From CAXXOK01 sp035353615 (lineage in GTDB: Bacteria; Bacillota; Clostridia; Christensenellales; Aristaeellaceae): a stretch of 64,000 nt of DNA. Made by a program: the position numbers and the translations under genes. Where the stretch lies: the NCBI GenBank assembly GCA_035353615.1, contig DAOPZY010000001.1, forward strand, positions 1 through 64,000. Reading direction: 5' to 3'. Positions 1 to 7,542 of the stretch are shown piece by piece; positions within the stretch are counted from its first letter, which is position 1, and every line of letters begins with the position of its first letter. The notes beneath the pieces were generated by a model, which saw only the letters and a list, made by a program, of their open reading frames with translations, was not told the DNA's origin and searched no databases.

Positions 1-12
1 TCCATCATAACA

Positions 13-51
13 AAAAGGACGCCAACCTCGTATCGAGATTGACGTCCTTTT
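13..51 (-). terminator. Rho-independent terminator of tRNA-Ala
   Basis: An 18-bp stem with two G-U pairs (arm AAAAGGACG...CTCG against CGAG...CGTCCTTTT) closes on a 3-nt loop. On the minus strand it follows the tRNA directly and ends in a T-rich tract. Its position right after the CCA end supports a terminator for the tRNA transcript. Confidence 0.85.
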
Positions 52-52
52 A

Positions 53-128
53 TGGTGGAGCATAGGAGATTCGAACTCCTGGCCTCTACAATGCGAATGT
101 AGCGCGCTACCAACTGCGCTAATGCCCC
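53..128 (-). tRNA. tRNA-Ala (anticodon CGC)
   Basis: The 76-nt minus-strand sequence folds as a full cloverleaf. The acceptor stem is GGGGCAT/ATGCTCC and carries the G3-U70 pair that marks alanine tRNAs. The anticodon stem is CTACA/TGTAG with loop TTCGCAT, giving anticodon CGC, which reads GCG. The T arm holds GTTCGAATC, and the CCA end is encoded. The CGC isoacceptor fits a GC-rich genome with many GCG codons. No other tRNA is adjacent. Confidence 0.95.
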
Positions 129-391
129 AATTCCGGTTTGACAACCGAATTGTGTTCCGATTATGCCGTTTGCCTTGTGGGCGTTCTGCAACCAGCGATA
201 TAGAATATAACAAAACTTTCCTGAAAATGCAATACCTTTTTGCGGCAATCGGGATTTCTTTTTTCCGCCCATGGCGGTAGGCTCGCATGAAAACCCATGC
301 GTAGAGCGGTTTCGCTTGCATAACCCGGCAAGGCATGCCCAAAGCGTTCCTGTTCAACATTTGGGTTCGGCTTTCCTGTATCGGCCAACGT

Positions 392-967
392 TCATTCCGC
401 AACGGGCGGCAGCCCAAACAGCAGGCGTGTCGAACGGTATTGATCCCCAAGCAGCCGGATGATCTGATCCCGGTCCAGCTCCAGGTAGCAGGTGGCGATC
501 ATCGATGCCAGTCCATGGGTAAATATCCACAAATGATAATGAAAATCCAATGCCTGTTCCCGGCTCAGGCCCGTACTTTTCATGACCAGTTCCAGCACAT
601 AATCAAGCGTTGTATCCTCAGGGTCAGTTATAGCGCCGTTATGGGTGCGGTCGCACATGAACAGCAACTTAAACAGCTCGCGTTCCTCCCTCGCAAACAG
701 GATATAAGCAATTCCAGTGCTCAGGTAGGGCTTTGTCGTTAAGTAGGTGCTGTTGTTGATGTAGGAGGCGTACACGTCCATCGCCATGCGGATCATTTCC
801 TGGCGAATCTCCTCCATGGAGTGAAAAGCGCGAAAAATCGGCTGCGTTGAGCAGCCCAACTCCCGCGCGATGGCGCGTGCGTTCAGTGCGTCGATTCCCC
901 GAGTGCTGGTAAGGGAAAACGCCGCGCGCAGGAGATCCCCTTTTGTGTATTGAATTTTGGGTGGCAT
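392..967 (-). CDS. TetR/AcrR family transcriptional regulator
   Basis: This 191-residue protein has an N-terminal TetR helix-turn-helix (about residues 10-55; core ALNARAIARELGCSTQPIF) and an all-helical ligand-binding half. The WIFTHGLASM segment resembles the WHG-type C-terminal domains of TetR regulators. The start is the ATG at 967, set by GGGAGG upstream; longer upstream frames have no ribosome site. It is divergent from the ABC exporter at 1263. An almost identical 14-bp dyad lies after each of the two divergent promoters, so it probably represses itself and the exporter. The inducer is unknown. Confidence 0.9.
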   Translation of the reverse strand: MPPKIQYTKGDLLRAAFSLTSTRGIDALNARAIARELGCSTQPIFRAFHSMEEIRQEMIRMAMDVYASYINNSTYLTTKPYLSTGIAYILFAREERELFKLLFMCDRTHNGAITDPEDTTLDYVLELVMKSTGLSREQALDFHYHLWIFTHGLASMIATCYLELDRDQIIRLLGDQYRSTRLLFGLPPVAE

Positions 968-1004
968 GGGGGTTTCCTCCCTTCGATGAAAAACACTCAT
1001 TATT

Positions 1005-1018
1005 ATAACATCCGTTAT
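1005..1018. promoter_or_regulatory. TetR operator candidate, regulator side
   Basis: Perfect dyad ATAAC-N4-GTTAT (minus-strand reading ATAACGGATGTTAT) overlapping the end of the -10 of the minus promoter. It matches the dyad at 1104-1117 at 12 of 14 bases. Two copies flanking a divergent TetR gene suggest its binding site. Confidence 0.65.
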
Positions 1019-1045
1019 TTTAACAGCCCGTTTTGCGGTTGTCAA
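1017..1045 (-). promoter_or_regulatory. Promoter of the TetR gene
   Basis: On the minus strand, -35 TTGACA (1040-1045) and -10 TAAAAT (1017-1022) are separated by 17 nt, followed by the dyad at 1005-1018. A second -10-like TATAAT lies at 1002-1007 but has no -35 at proper spacing. Confidence 0.75.
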
Positions 1046-1076
1046 TCAGGATTCTGTATCTTTCAGGCGGCGTGCA

Positions 1077-1105
1077 TTGACAAGCAAGCCATTCAAATGT
1101 ATCAT
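1077..1105 (+). promoter_or_regulatory. Promoter of the ABC exporter operon
   Basis: -35 TTGACA (1077-1082), 17-nt spacer, -10 TATCAT (1100-1105). The operator-like dyad at 1104-1117 overlaps the last bases of the -10, so a bound repressor would block initiation. Confidence 0.75.
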
Positions 1106-1117
1106 AACGCATGTTAC
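1104..1117. promoter_or_regulatory. TetR operator candidate, exporter side
   Basis: ATAACGCATGTTAC is a 12-of-14 dyad (TAAC-N4-GTTA core) starting at the -10 of the exporter promoter. It is the second copy of the dyad found after the TetR gene's own promoter. Confidence 0.65.
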
Positions 1118-1262
1118 GTAATGTTTCCAACGGGGCAATACGCTCGGTTCAGCCGTTCGCCATCAATCGCCGGAAAACGCCGTTGACTCTCCTTGGCGGT
1201 TGAGGCGAGCGTCGCGCCCGGCTACCGCACGCTACTTTATCAACAGCAGCAGGAGGAATACC

Positions 1263-2099
1263 ATGGATGTGCTCTCTGTTCAGGGGCTAGGCAAAGCCTA
1301 TGAGAATTTCAAGCTCCAAGATATCCGGTTCACGGTGCAACCCGGAGAAATTATGGGTTTCATCGGCCGCAACGGCGCGGGTAAAACCACCACGCTGAAA
1401 GCCCTTCTCAACTTTGTGCATCCCGATACCGGGGACATCCGGTTTTTCGGTTTGCCTTTTGCGGAAAACGAATTAGCCATTAAGCGTCGCATCGGTTTTG
1501 TGTCCGGGGGCGTGGATTATTACACGCGTAAAAAGCTGCGCGTCATCACCTCCGTATCTCGCAGTTTTTATCCCAATTGGGATGAAGCTGCCTACCGGAA
1601 CTATCTGACCCTTTTTCATCTGGATGAAAACAAAACGCCCAGCCAGCTTTCCGCAGGCATGAAAGTAAAATATAACCTTGCGTTGGCGCTTTCACACCGC
1701 GCCGAGCTGCTGATTCTGGACGAGCCTACCAGCGGGCTGGACCCCGTCAGCCGTGACGATCTGTTGGATGTATTTCTTTTGCTTGCCAAAGGGGGCGCAA
1801 GCATCCTGTTTTCCACGCACATTACCAGTGATTTGGACCGGTGCGCGGACCGTATCACCTACATCCATAACGGTCGGCTATTGGCCAGCGAGAATCTGGA
1901 AGCCTTTACATCCAAGTACCGCGCCCTCGAATTTCCCGAGGAACGGCTCACCTCCTCCATGCGGGAAAAGCTGATCGGTCTAAAGCCCAGCAAGCACGGT
2001 TACACCGCGATCGCCATTGCCAAGGAGGCCGAGGCGTTCGGGGTGGAAACCAAGCCCGCCGATCTGGAAACCATTATGATCCACCTGGAAAAGGAGTGA
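1263..2099 (+). CDS. ABC transporter ATP-binding protein
   Basis: A 278-residue ATPase of the ABC-2 type exporter class (YtrB/CcmA-like). Walker A GRNGAGKT lies at residues 35-42, the signature is LSAGM near 130, and Walker B with D-loop is LLILDEPTSGLD near 150. The start is the ATG at 1263 after AGGAGG at 1250-1255; the frame stays open upstream but without a ribosome site. It is followed with a few bases of overlap or spacing by its membrane partner. The divergent TetR regulator and shared dyads suggest induction by a compound the pump exports. Substrate unknown; drug or peptide export is inference. Confidence 0.92.
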   Translation: MDVLSVQGLGKAYENFKLQDIRFTVQPGEIMGFIGRNGAGKTTTLKALLNFVHPDTGDIRFFGLPFAENELAIKRRIGFVSGGVDYYTRKKLRVITSVSRSFYPNWDEAAYRNYLTLFHLDENKTPSQLSAGMKVKYNLALALSHRAELLILDEPTSGLDPVSRDDLLDVFLLLAKGGASILFSTHITSDLDRCADRITYIHNGRLLASENLEAFTSKYRALEFPEERLTSSMREKLIGLKPSKHGYTAIAIAKEAEAFGVETKPADLETIMIHLEKE

Positions 2100-2104
2100 T
2101 GGCC

Positions 2105-2755
2105 ATGCTCAAACTGCTACGGAAGGAAATCCGCCTTGCCTTACACCCGACCAACGTGATCTTCCTCACGCTGTCGGCCATGCTGATGATCCCCAACTAC
2201 CCTTACTATGTTACGTTTTTCTACACCACGCTTGGCCTGTTTTTCCTGTGCCTGAACGGGCGCGAGAATAACGATGTTGAGTTTTCCGTTTCCCTGCCTG
2301 TTCCAAAGCAGGCGGTTGTGCAGGGGCGCATTGCCTTTGCGATGCTTGTGGAGCTTGCGCAGCTTGCGCTTGCGGTGCCTTTCGCCATTTTGCGCCATGG
2401 TATGAGCCCTGCCATAAACGAGGTGGGTATGGATGCCAACGTTGCCTTCTTTGGGTTATCTCTGCTCATGTTCGGGTTGTTTAACATTCTCTTTTTCCCC
2501 GCCTACTATCAAAACCCGAACAAAGTCGGCAAAGCCTACGTGAAAAGCAGCGTGCTGCTGTTCCTCTACATCACGGTCGCGGAAGCGCTCACCCATGTGG
2601 CGCCCCTGTTCCGGGATCAGTTGGATACGCCCGATCCGCTTTTTATGAATGTTAAACTGATGACGCTTGCCATCGGCGCCGTCGGTTTCGTGCTCCTGTC
2701 CGGAATCGCCTACGCTATCTCCGCGAAACGTTTTGTTGCGCTGGATTTGGCATAG
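2105..2755 (+). CDS. ABC-2 type transporter permease
   Basis: A 216-residue hydrophobic protein with about six membrane segments, resembling the ABC2_membrane_5 group. It begins MLKLLRKEIRLAL, the usual cytoplasmic amphipathic start of these permeases. AAGGAG at 2091-2096 is best spaced (8 nt) for the ATG at 2105. An ATG at 2099 overlaps the ATPase stop but is only 2 nt from that site. It forms the transmembrane half of the exporter with the ATPase encoded just upstream. Confidence 0.88.
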   Translation: MLKLLRKEIRLALHPTNVIFLTLSAMLMIPNYPYYVTFFYTTLGLFFLCLNGRENNDVEFSVSLPVPKQAVVQGRIAFAMLVELAQLALAVPFAILRHGMSPAINEVGMDANVAFFGLSLLMFGLFNILFFPAYYQNPNKVGKAYVKSSVLLFLYITVAEALTHVAPLFRDQLDTPDPLFMNVKLMTLAIGAVGFVLLSGIAYAISAKRFVALDLA

Positions 2756-3293
2756 ACTTCGCTGTATGGCTCACGGCCGGAAAGCCTTCGCGCATGCGCG
2801 AAAGCTGGCAGGCTTCCCTCGCCGCGGCGAAAGGGGTCAAGAGCAAAGCCATGTGGGTCGCATCGGCGTTGCCCCCTGCCCGCCGGAAGCCTTGCGCGGC
2901 AACGCGTTCCATTTACCAATGGTCTAAGCCCGAAAACCTTCAAGGCGGGGGCGTTTGAGCTTTGTCGCGTTTCTCTGCTAACCGCAGTCGCGGCGGACCC
3001 TCATGGGCCGCCGCGTTTTTGCGTTTCGCCCCTTCTCATGCCTGAGTGCCATACAAAGCTCCTGCATTGCGCGGCGCAATCCGTATCCGCATGCGTCTGT
3101 TGTTACACATTCTACAGGCTCGAGCCTCAGATGCTCGCGGGGATGATCGAGCGCAATCCCCCCAACCGCATGACGGTTTGCATGATGAAACCGCCCGCGA
3201 GTTACGTTGAATCCCGGCTTTCCATCATGCGCCATTTGTGGTATACTCAGCTCGTGATATCCACAGGATGTTGCGCGGAAGGGGAATGGGCGC
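2756..3293. other. Intergenic region, no gene seen
   Basis: No coding frame with a plausible ribosome site was found. It holds a perfect 16-bp palindrome TTCGCGCATGCGCGAA (2787-2802), a segment at about 2812-2850 that resembles the reverse complement of 59022-59060, the terminator at 2989-3020, and an extended -10-like TGGTATACT (3239-3247) ahead of the next gene. Confidence 0.6.
2989..3020 (+). terminator. Rho-independent terminator
   Basis: Stem CGCGGCGG(A)CCC against GGGCCGCCGCG with a TCAT loop and a one-base bulge, followed by TTTTT. It is the first good plus-strand terminator after the ABC exporter operon, although 230 nt from its stop. Confidence 0.75.
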
Positions 3294-4364
3294 ATGTATA
3301 TCGAAAAGCGATATATTAAACGAATTGAAAAGATTTTTGAGCAAATGAGCGTCGCGCTGCGTCTGTTGGATTCGCAGGGCTACTGTCTGGTGCCTGAAAA
3401 CGGCGATGCTGAAACTCTGCCCAACCTGACGCTGGCGGCGGGCATCACGCACAGAACCGGCGACCGGCTGTACCGCGCGCTGGATATGAACCCGCCCCTG
3501 ATCCTCACCTGCGCGGCGGACGCGGAAGGCGCGGAAAACCTCCTGATTGTTTCGGACGCCATGCTGATGAGCATGTTCAAGAGCAGCCTTTCCATTGCCA
3601 GCCACAGCGATGTGCTGCGCCGCGCGCTCAAGCAGGAGCTGTCCGGCGCGGACCTTAACGCGCGCGCCAATGAGCACCAGATTCCGCTGGAAATGGAGCG
3701 CAGCGTGATGCTGTTTCAAATGGAGCAAACGGAAAAAGCCAGCGCTTACAGCATTTTAGGGGAGCTGATCCCCCTGACCGAGACTGATACCCTGCTGGAA
3801 ATGAATCGCCACGTGGTCGCGCTGATTAAGGATATGAACGGCATCGACGGCCCGGAGGAGCTTTTGCAGTTTGCCAAGGCCGTGCAGGAAACCCTGATGG
3901 AAGAAGCCGTGCAAACGGCGGAAATTGGCATCGGCGAAAGCAAGCCTTCGCTTGCCCTGCTGGGCGAAAGTTATCTGGAAGCCAAGCGCGCCATGGAAGT
4001 CGGGCACATTTTCTCCCCGGAGCAAAGCGTGCATGTTTTTCGGGATTTGCTGCTGGAGCGTTTTCTGATGAATGTGCCCCGCGAGGAGAGCATGCACTAC
4101 CATCAGCTTCTTTTTAACCGAAAAACCGCCAAGCTATTTAACGAGGAAATGCTCCAGACCATCGAAATGTTTTTCCGTAAGGATCTGAACCTGTCCGACA
4201 CCGCGCGCCAGCTTTACATCCACCGCAATACCCTTGTTTACCGGCTGGATAAGGTACAACGCCACACAGGGCTGGACCTTCGGAAATTTGATAATGCCGT
4301 CACGTTTAAAATACTCTATGAGCTGAAAAAATGCGGCCAGGAAAAACCCAAACAAATCTATTGA
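3294..4364 (+). CDS. PucR/CdaR-type helix-turn-helix regulator
   Basis: A 356-residue protein whose C terminus (about residues 285-350) is a PucR/CdaR-type HTH. It contains LSDTARQLYIHRNTLVYRL, the usual RNTL recognition helix. The N-terminal and middle parts are a mixed sensor region with no membrane segments. The ATG at 3294 follows a GGAAGGGGAATGGG stretch. The stop lies 11 bp before the GTG of a lipoprotein protease, so the two are probably cotranscribed. Family members sense small organic acids, diacids or purines; the effector here is unknown. Confidence 0.85.
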   Translation: MYIEKRYIKRIEKIFEQMSVALRLLDSQGYCLVPENGDAETLPNLTLAAGITHRTGDRLYRALDMNPPLILTCAADAEGAENLLIVSDAMLMSMFKSSLSIASHSDVLRRALKQELSGADLNARANEHQIPLEMERSVMLFQMEQTEKASAYSILGELIPLTETDTLLEMNRHVVALIKDMNGIDGPEELLQFAKAVQETLMEEAVQTAEIGIGESKPSLALLGESYLEAKRAMEVGHIFSPEQSVHVFRDLLLERFLMNVPREESMHYHQLLFNRKTAKLFNEEMLQTIEMFFRKDLNLSDTARQLYIHRNTLVYRLDKVQRHTGLDLRKFDNAVTFKILYELKKCGQEKPKQIY

Positions 4365-4375
4365 GGGGTGAGCCT

Positions 4376-5740
4376 GTGAAAACCCTGAAACTTCATAGTC
4401 GGCTTGCGCTCAGTCTGTTGCTGGTGGCCTTGCTGCTCACAAGCTGTTCGCTGTTGCCCAACGCTTCCTCCTCCGCGACCGGGACGCCCAGCGTGGCCGA
4501 GGATACCGTCACCATCTCCAAAGCGGAATATGACCGGCTGGAACGCTACGCATCGCTGGACGAGCTTTCGCAAATTGTGGAGGAATATTACTACATTCAG
4601 CCCGATACCGACGCCATGCTGGAAGGCGCCAAGCGCGGCCTGCTGGCCGGTTTGGGCGACCCCTATACCTACTACTACAACGCCGAGGAATATGCGAAAA
4701 TGTGGGAGGATGACGGCGGCGAGTACGCCGGCATCGGCATCCAGATTTCCGCCTCCTACGTCACCATGCTTTGCACCATCTCACGCGTGTTCAGCGGCAG
4801 CCCCGCCGAACAGTCCGGCTTGCTGAAAGGGGATATCCTCCTCAAGGTGGACGATTTGGATGTGACCTCCGCCACCCTGAACGACGCGGTGGATATCATG
4901 CGCGGTGAAGTGGGCAAGCCTGTGCATATTCAGGTGCAGCGCGGCGATACGCTATTGGATTTTGACATCCCGCGCGCCGTGGTGCATGTGAACTGGGTCA
5001 GCTCCTGCATGCTGGATTCGCAAGTGGGCTATATTCTGCTGTACGAGTTTTCCGGCGATTGCGCCGCCCGTTTTCAGGAGCAACTGGACGCGTTGCAGGC
5101 GCAGGGCGCGAAGGCGCTGATTGTGGACCTCCGCGACAATCCCGGCGGATGGATCAACGATGCGGTATCGCTTGCGGATATTTTCCTGCCGGATGAAACC
5201 GTTACCTATTTGCAGGATCGGGCCGGCAAACGCGAATACTACAAAGCGACTGCGGGCGCGCTGAACCTGCCCCTGGTGGTGATGATGAACGAGAACTCCG
5301 CCTCCAGCTCCGAAATTTTGGCAGGCGCTTTGCAGGATTACGGGGTCGCGACGATCGTTGGCGTGCAAAGCTTCGGCAAGGGCGTGGTGCAGTATGTGCT
5401 CCCGCTGGGCAACGACGGCGAAGGCCTGCAGTTGACCGCCGCGCAGTATTTTACCCCCAACGGACGCAGCATCCACAAGGTGGGTATCACCCCGGATGTG
5501 ACCGTGAGCATGCCGGAGGGCGATACCACCGTTTACAAACTTGGCGACCTGACGGATGTGCAGCTGAAAAAGGCTTATGACGTGGCGTTGGAAAAGCTGA
5601 ACGGCACCTTCGTATCCCCTACTCCTTCCTCGGTTCCGACCCTCACGCCGTCGCCGAGCGACAGTTTGGGAGCCGACGCGCAAACCGGCGAGGATATTAC
5701 CTCGCAAACGCAAGAAAATTTAACAATCCGGGTTTCATAA
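4376..5740 (+). CDS. S41 family C-terminal processing peptidase, lipoprotein
   Basis: A 454-residue protease of the CtpA/CtpB type. The signal peptide ends in the lipobox LLTSC with Cys24, so it is predicted to be a membrane-anchored extracellular lipoprotein. A PDZ domain (about 120-200) precedes the S41 catalytic domain. The catalytic dyad is Ser310 (in NSASSSE) and Lys335 (in SFGKG), 25 residues apart as in Prc/CtpB. A Ser/Pro/Thr-rich tail closes the protein. The GTG at 4376 is chosen because GAGGGGTGAG lies just upstream and the signal peptide then begins cleanly. Likely substrate: tail-processed envelope or sporulation proteins. Confidence 0.92.
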   Translation: MKTLKLHSRLALSLLLVALLLTSCSLLPNASSSATGTPSVAEDTVTISKAEYDRLERYASLDELSQIVEEYYYIQPDTDAMLEGAKRGLLAGLGDPYTYYYNAEEYAKMWEDDGGEYAGIGIQISASYVTMLCTISRVFSGSPAEQSGLLKGDILLKVDDLDVTSATLNDAVDIMRGEVGKPVHIQVQRGDTLLDFDIPRAVVHVNWVSSCMLDSQVGYILLYEFSGDCAARFQEQLDALQAQGAKALIVDLRDNPGGWINDAVSLADIFLPDETVTYLQDRAGKREYYKATAGALNLPLVVMMNENSASSSEILAGALQDYGVATIVGVQSFGKGVVQYVLPLGNDGEGLQLTAAQYFTPNGRSIHKVGITPDVTVSMPEGDTTVYKLGDLTDVQLKKAYDVALEKLNGTFVSPTPSSVPTLTPSPSDSLGADAQTGEDITSQTQENLTIRVS

Positions 5741-5755
5741 TCCCTTAGAATGCGG

Positions 5756-5945
5756 TATAATCCTACTGTTCGTGGAGAACGCATAGACCCGAGTGGCGCA
5801 GCCATCAGGGCGAATCCATCCTCCATTGCATCGAAAACCCTGTTGACGCTTATGGCGCAAGCCATCCGCGAAGAGAGAGGAGGCACCGTATATGAAACAC
5901 GTTGATAACGGCGGCTAGGCGGCATGGCTTGGCTGTCGTTTTTTT
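5756..5945 (+). ncRNA. Structured leader RNA with mini-ORF and terminator-like hairpin
   Basis: A TATAAT at 5756-5761 starts a region with three structures. There is a small hairpin GTTC/GAAC (5768-5780). There is a stem that can join CAGGG near 5796 to CCCTG near 5838. A long-range stem CAAGCCATCCGC (5858-5869) pairs with GCGGCATGGCTTG (5919-5931) and is followed by seven T (5939-5945). A strong AGGAGG and an eight-codon frame lie inside the last loop. I could not match it to a known riboswitch class. It lies upstream of the TM1266/ECF gene pair, so attenuation of those genes is a possible role. Confidence 0.45.
5892..5918 (+). CDS. Possible leader peptide of 8 residues
   Basis: ATG at 5892 preceded by AGGAGG (5878-5883) at 8 nt spacing encodes MKHVDNGG and stops at 5916-5918. 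That stop is directly before the 3' arm of the terminator-like stem. Ribosomes on this frame would sit within the hairpin loop. The composition shows no run of one amino acid as in classic biosynthetic attenuators. It may instead be a chance ribosome site. Confidence 0.3.
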   Translation: MKHVDNGG

Positions 5946-6155
5946 GTCTTGATTCCCAAGGGATGGTTTGAGCGCGCTGGCCTACGGCAGGCACGCGCAA
6001 CCGATGGGCAGGCAAGTGCCCGCCAACGGGAAGCGCCGAGCGGTGCGTAACGCACGCTGGAACACGCATCGCAATTTCGCCGCCTCACCATGAGAATCCC
6101 AGCCCAAACTGAGCCGCTTGGCAGCTCAAACCCTACCATTCGGGAGGCGTTGACC

Positions 6156-6434
6156 ATGCAGGAAGAAAAACGTCTTGGTTTTATCGGCATCGTGATCAAC
6201 AACCGCGCCGTTGCCAGCGATGTGAACGCGACGCTCGGGCAGTACGCCCGCGTGATTCGCGCGCGCGTCGGCGTGCCGGACGCGGACTCCCCCGCCGCCG
6301 TCATCGGCCTGATTGTCGAGGGCAGCAATCAGGAACTTGGCTCGCTCACCGCAAAGCTGGGCAACCTCAACGGTGTGGAAGTAAAAAGCGCCCTTTCCAA
6401 AAAGAGTACTGCAACAGGCGCATCCAACGCCTGA
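6156..6434 (+). CDS. TM1266 family iron-only hydrogenase system regulator
   Basis: A 92-residue ACT-like protein starting MQEEKRLGFIGIVINNR, with the PAAVIGLIVEGS segment typical of the TM1266 family. That family is usually found near the HydE, HydF and HydG maturases of [FeFe] hydrogenase. No hydrogenase gene is in this window. The ATG at 6156 follows GGGAGG (6142-6147). It is followed after 21 bp by an ECF transporter S component. Role in hydrogenase regulation is family knowledge, not shown here. Confidence 0.85.
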   Translation: MQEEKRLGFIGIVINNRAVASDVNATLGQYARVIRARVGVPDADSPAAVIGLIVEGSNQELGSLTAKLGNLNGVEVKSALSKKSTATGASNA

Positions 6435-6455
6435 CCATAGAAAGGATCTGAATTT

Positions 6456-7022
6456 ATGAGCTCTCAAAATATCCGTAAAATGGTTACCACCGCAATCCTG
6501 ATCGCCCTTTCGCTCGTTTTCCAGCTGCTGCGCCCGGTGCTTGGCGGCAGCAACATCATCTCCACCTACATTATCGGCAGTCTGGTCAACCTTGTGCTGA
6601 TTGTCGCGGCCTGCTCAGTGGGCCTGTGGAGCGGCGTTGCCGTCGCGCTGATTACCCCGATCATCGCGCTGTGGCAGGGCCACGCTACGCTACCCATGAT
6701 GCCGTGGATCATCGCCGGCAATGTGGTGCTCGTGGTTATCTTTGCCCTGTTTGCCCAGAAGGATAAAAATTCCCTGAAAGTGGAATGGGTCCGTTGGGTG
6801 GTCGTAGGCGTGATCGCCGCGCTGGTTAAATTCCTGGTGATGGCAGTCGGTCAGGCGCTGGTGCTCACCTCCGCGAAGGGTTTGGCCTTCAGCGCCGCGT
6901 TTGCCGCCGGCACTGCCGCGCAGTTTGTGCAAATCATCACCGCGCTGGTCGCTACTGTGCTGGGCGGGCTGATTCTACCCGCGTTGCCGGCCGCAACCGT
7001 CGGTAAAAAATCCGCGAAGTAA
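6456..7022 (+). CDS. ECF transporter S component (substrate unknown)
   Basis: A 188-residue integral membrane protein with about five or six helices, of the substrate-binding S-component type of energy-coupling-factor transporters. It begins with a short polar stretch and then MVTTAILIALSLVFQLLRPV. It would need the shared EcfAA'T module encoded elsewhere. AAAGGAT (about 6440-6446) is a modest ribosome site. Its pairing with a TM1266 regulator suggests import of a vitamin or metal-related cofactor. It differs from the thiT-like protein at 37463. Confidence 0.8.
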   Translation: MSSQNIRKMVTTAILIALSLVFQLLRPVLGGSNIISTYIIGSLVNLVLIVAACSVGLWSGVAVALITPIIALWQGHATLPMMPWIIAGNVVLVVIFALFAQKDKNSLKVEWVRWVVVGVIAALVKFLVMAVGQALVLTSAKGLAFSAAFAAGTAAQFVQIITALVATVLGGLILPALPAATVGKKSAK

Positions 7023-7035
7023 AGGGAATTGCCAA

Positions 7036-7064
7036 GGAGGCTTCCGTATGTAACGGGAGCCTCC
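7036..7064. other. Strong hairpin after the ECF gene
   Basis: A 12-bp stem GGAGGCTTCCGT/ACGGGAGCCTCC with loop ATGTA lies 14 nt after the ECF stop codon. There is no T-run, so it may be a 3'-end stabiliser rather than a terminator. Confidence 0.55.
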
Positions 7065-7410
7065 CGCCTGTTCATACGGTGGGTCCAGGGATGCAATCCC
7101 TTGTCAGGCTCCAAGGGTGAAACCTTTAATTGGGCTTGGAGCGGAACCCCAAAGCCTGATACCGCAGCATTGGAGTCAAAGCAAGCAACAGCTCACAGGG
7201 CTATAAGGCGAGCGTCAAGGCGCATAGCGGTAAGCGTTTGGTAAAACGTTTCTCCCTCCGCCGCAGCGGAACCGTGTCTAAGGTTGGGCTTCTGCTTAGG
7301 TTTGGGGTGGAACCCCAAGCCTCCAACTCCGCAGCGCATCCATCCAGGCGAGCGAATACCCGATAATAAGGCAAGTGGCAACAGGCTGCGCTAAGGTTCG
7401 GTTGCATTCA
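7065..7410. repeat. Intergenic region with extragenic hairpin repeats
   Basis: No gene seen. It contains short GC-rich hairpin units such as AGGGAT-GCA-ATCCCT (about 7087-7101) and TTTGGGGTGGAACCCCAA (about 7302-7319). These resemble units at 41699-41745 (GGGGTGAATCCCC, then TTGGAATGGAACCCAA). The shared layout of ATCCC hairpin, tgcc spacer and GGTTTGG/AACCCCA hairpin suggests a dispersed extragenic repeat family. Confidence 0.5.
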
Positions 7411-7452
7411 AAAAGCGGTTCCCCGCAAAGTTGGGGAGCCGCTTTTCATTTT
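7411..7452. terminator. Bidirectional Rho-independent terminator
   Basis: A 14-bp stem AAAAGCGGTTCCCC/GGGGAGCCGCTTTT (one G-U) with an 8-nt loop has T-rich tracts on both strands. It separates the ECF operon from the converging potassium operon. Confidence 0.85.
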
Positions 7453-7542
7453 GTAACGTTTGCTCACTTGCCGCATTTGAACCTTCTCAGGCGTTCTGCT
7501 TACAGGAAGATTTTGCCGAAAGCAAGGGCAGGCAGGCCCGGC

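Noticed and set aside
5756..5945. Assignment of the leader as a known riboswitch (THF, cobalamin, FMN, ZTP, T-box, SAM)
   Set aside because: None of the conserved core strings of these classes is found in order, so it is reported only as an unassigned structured RNA.
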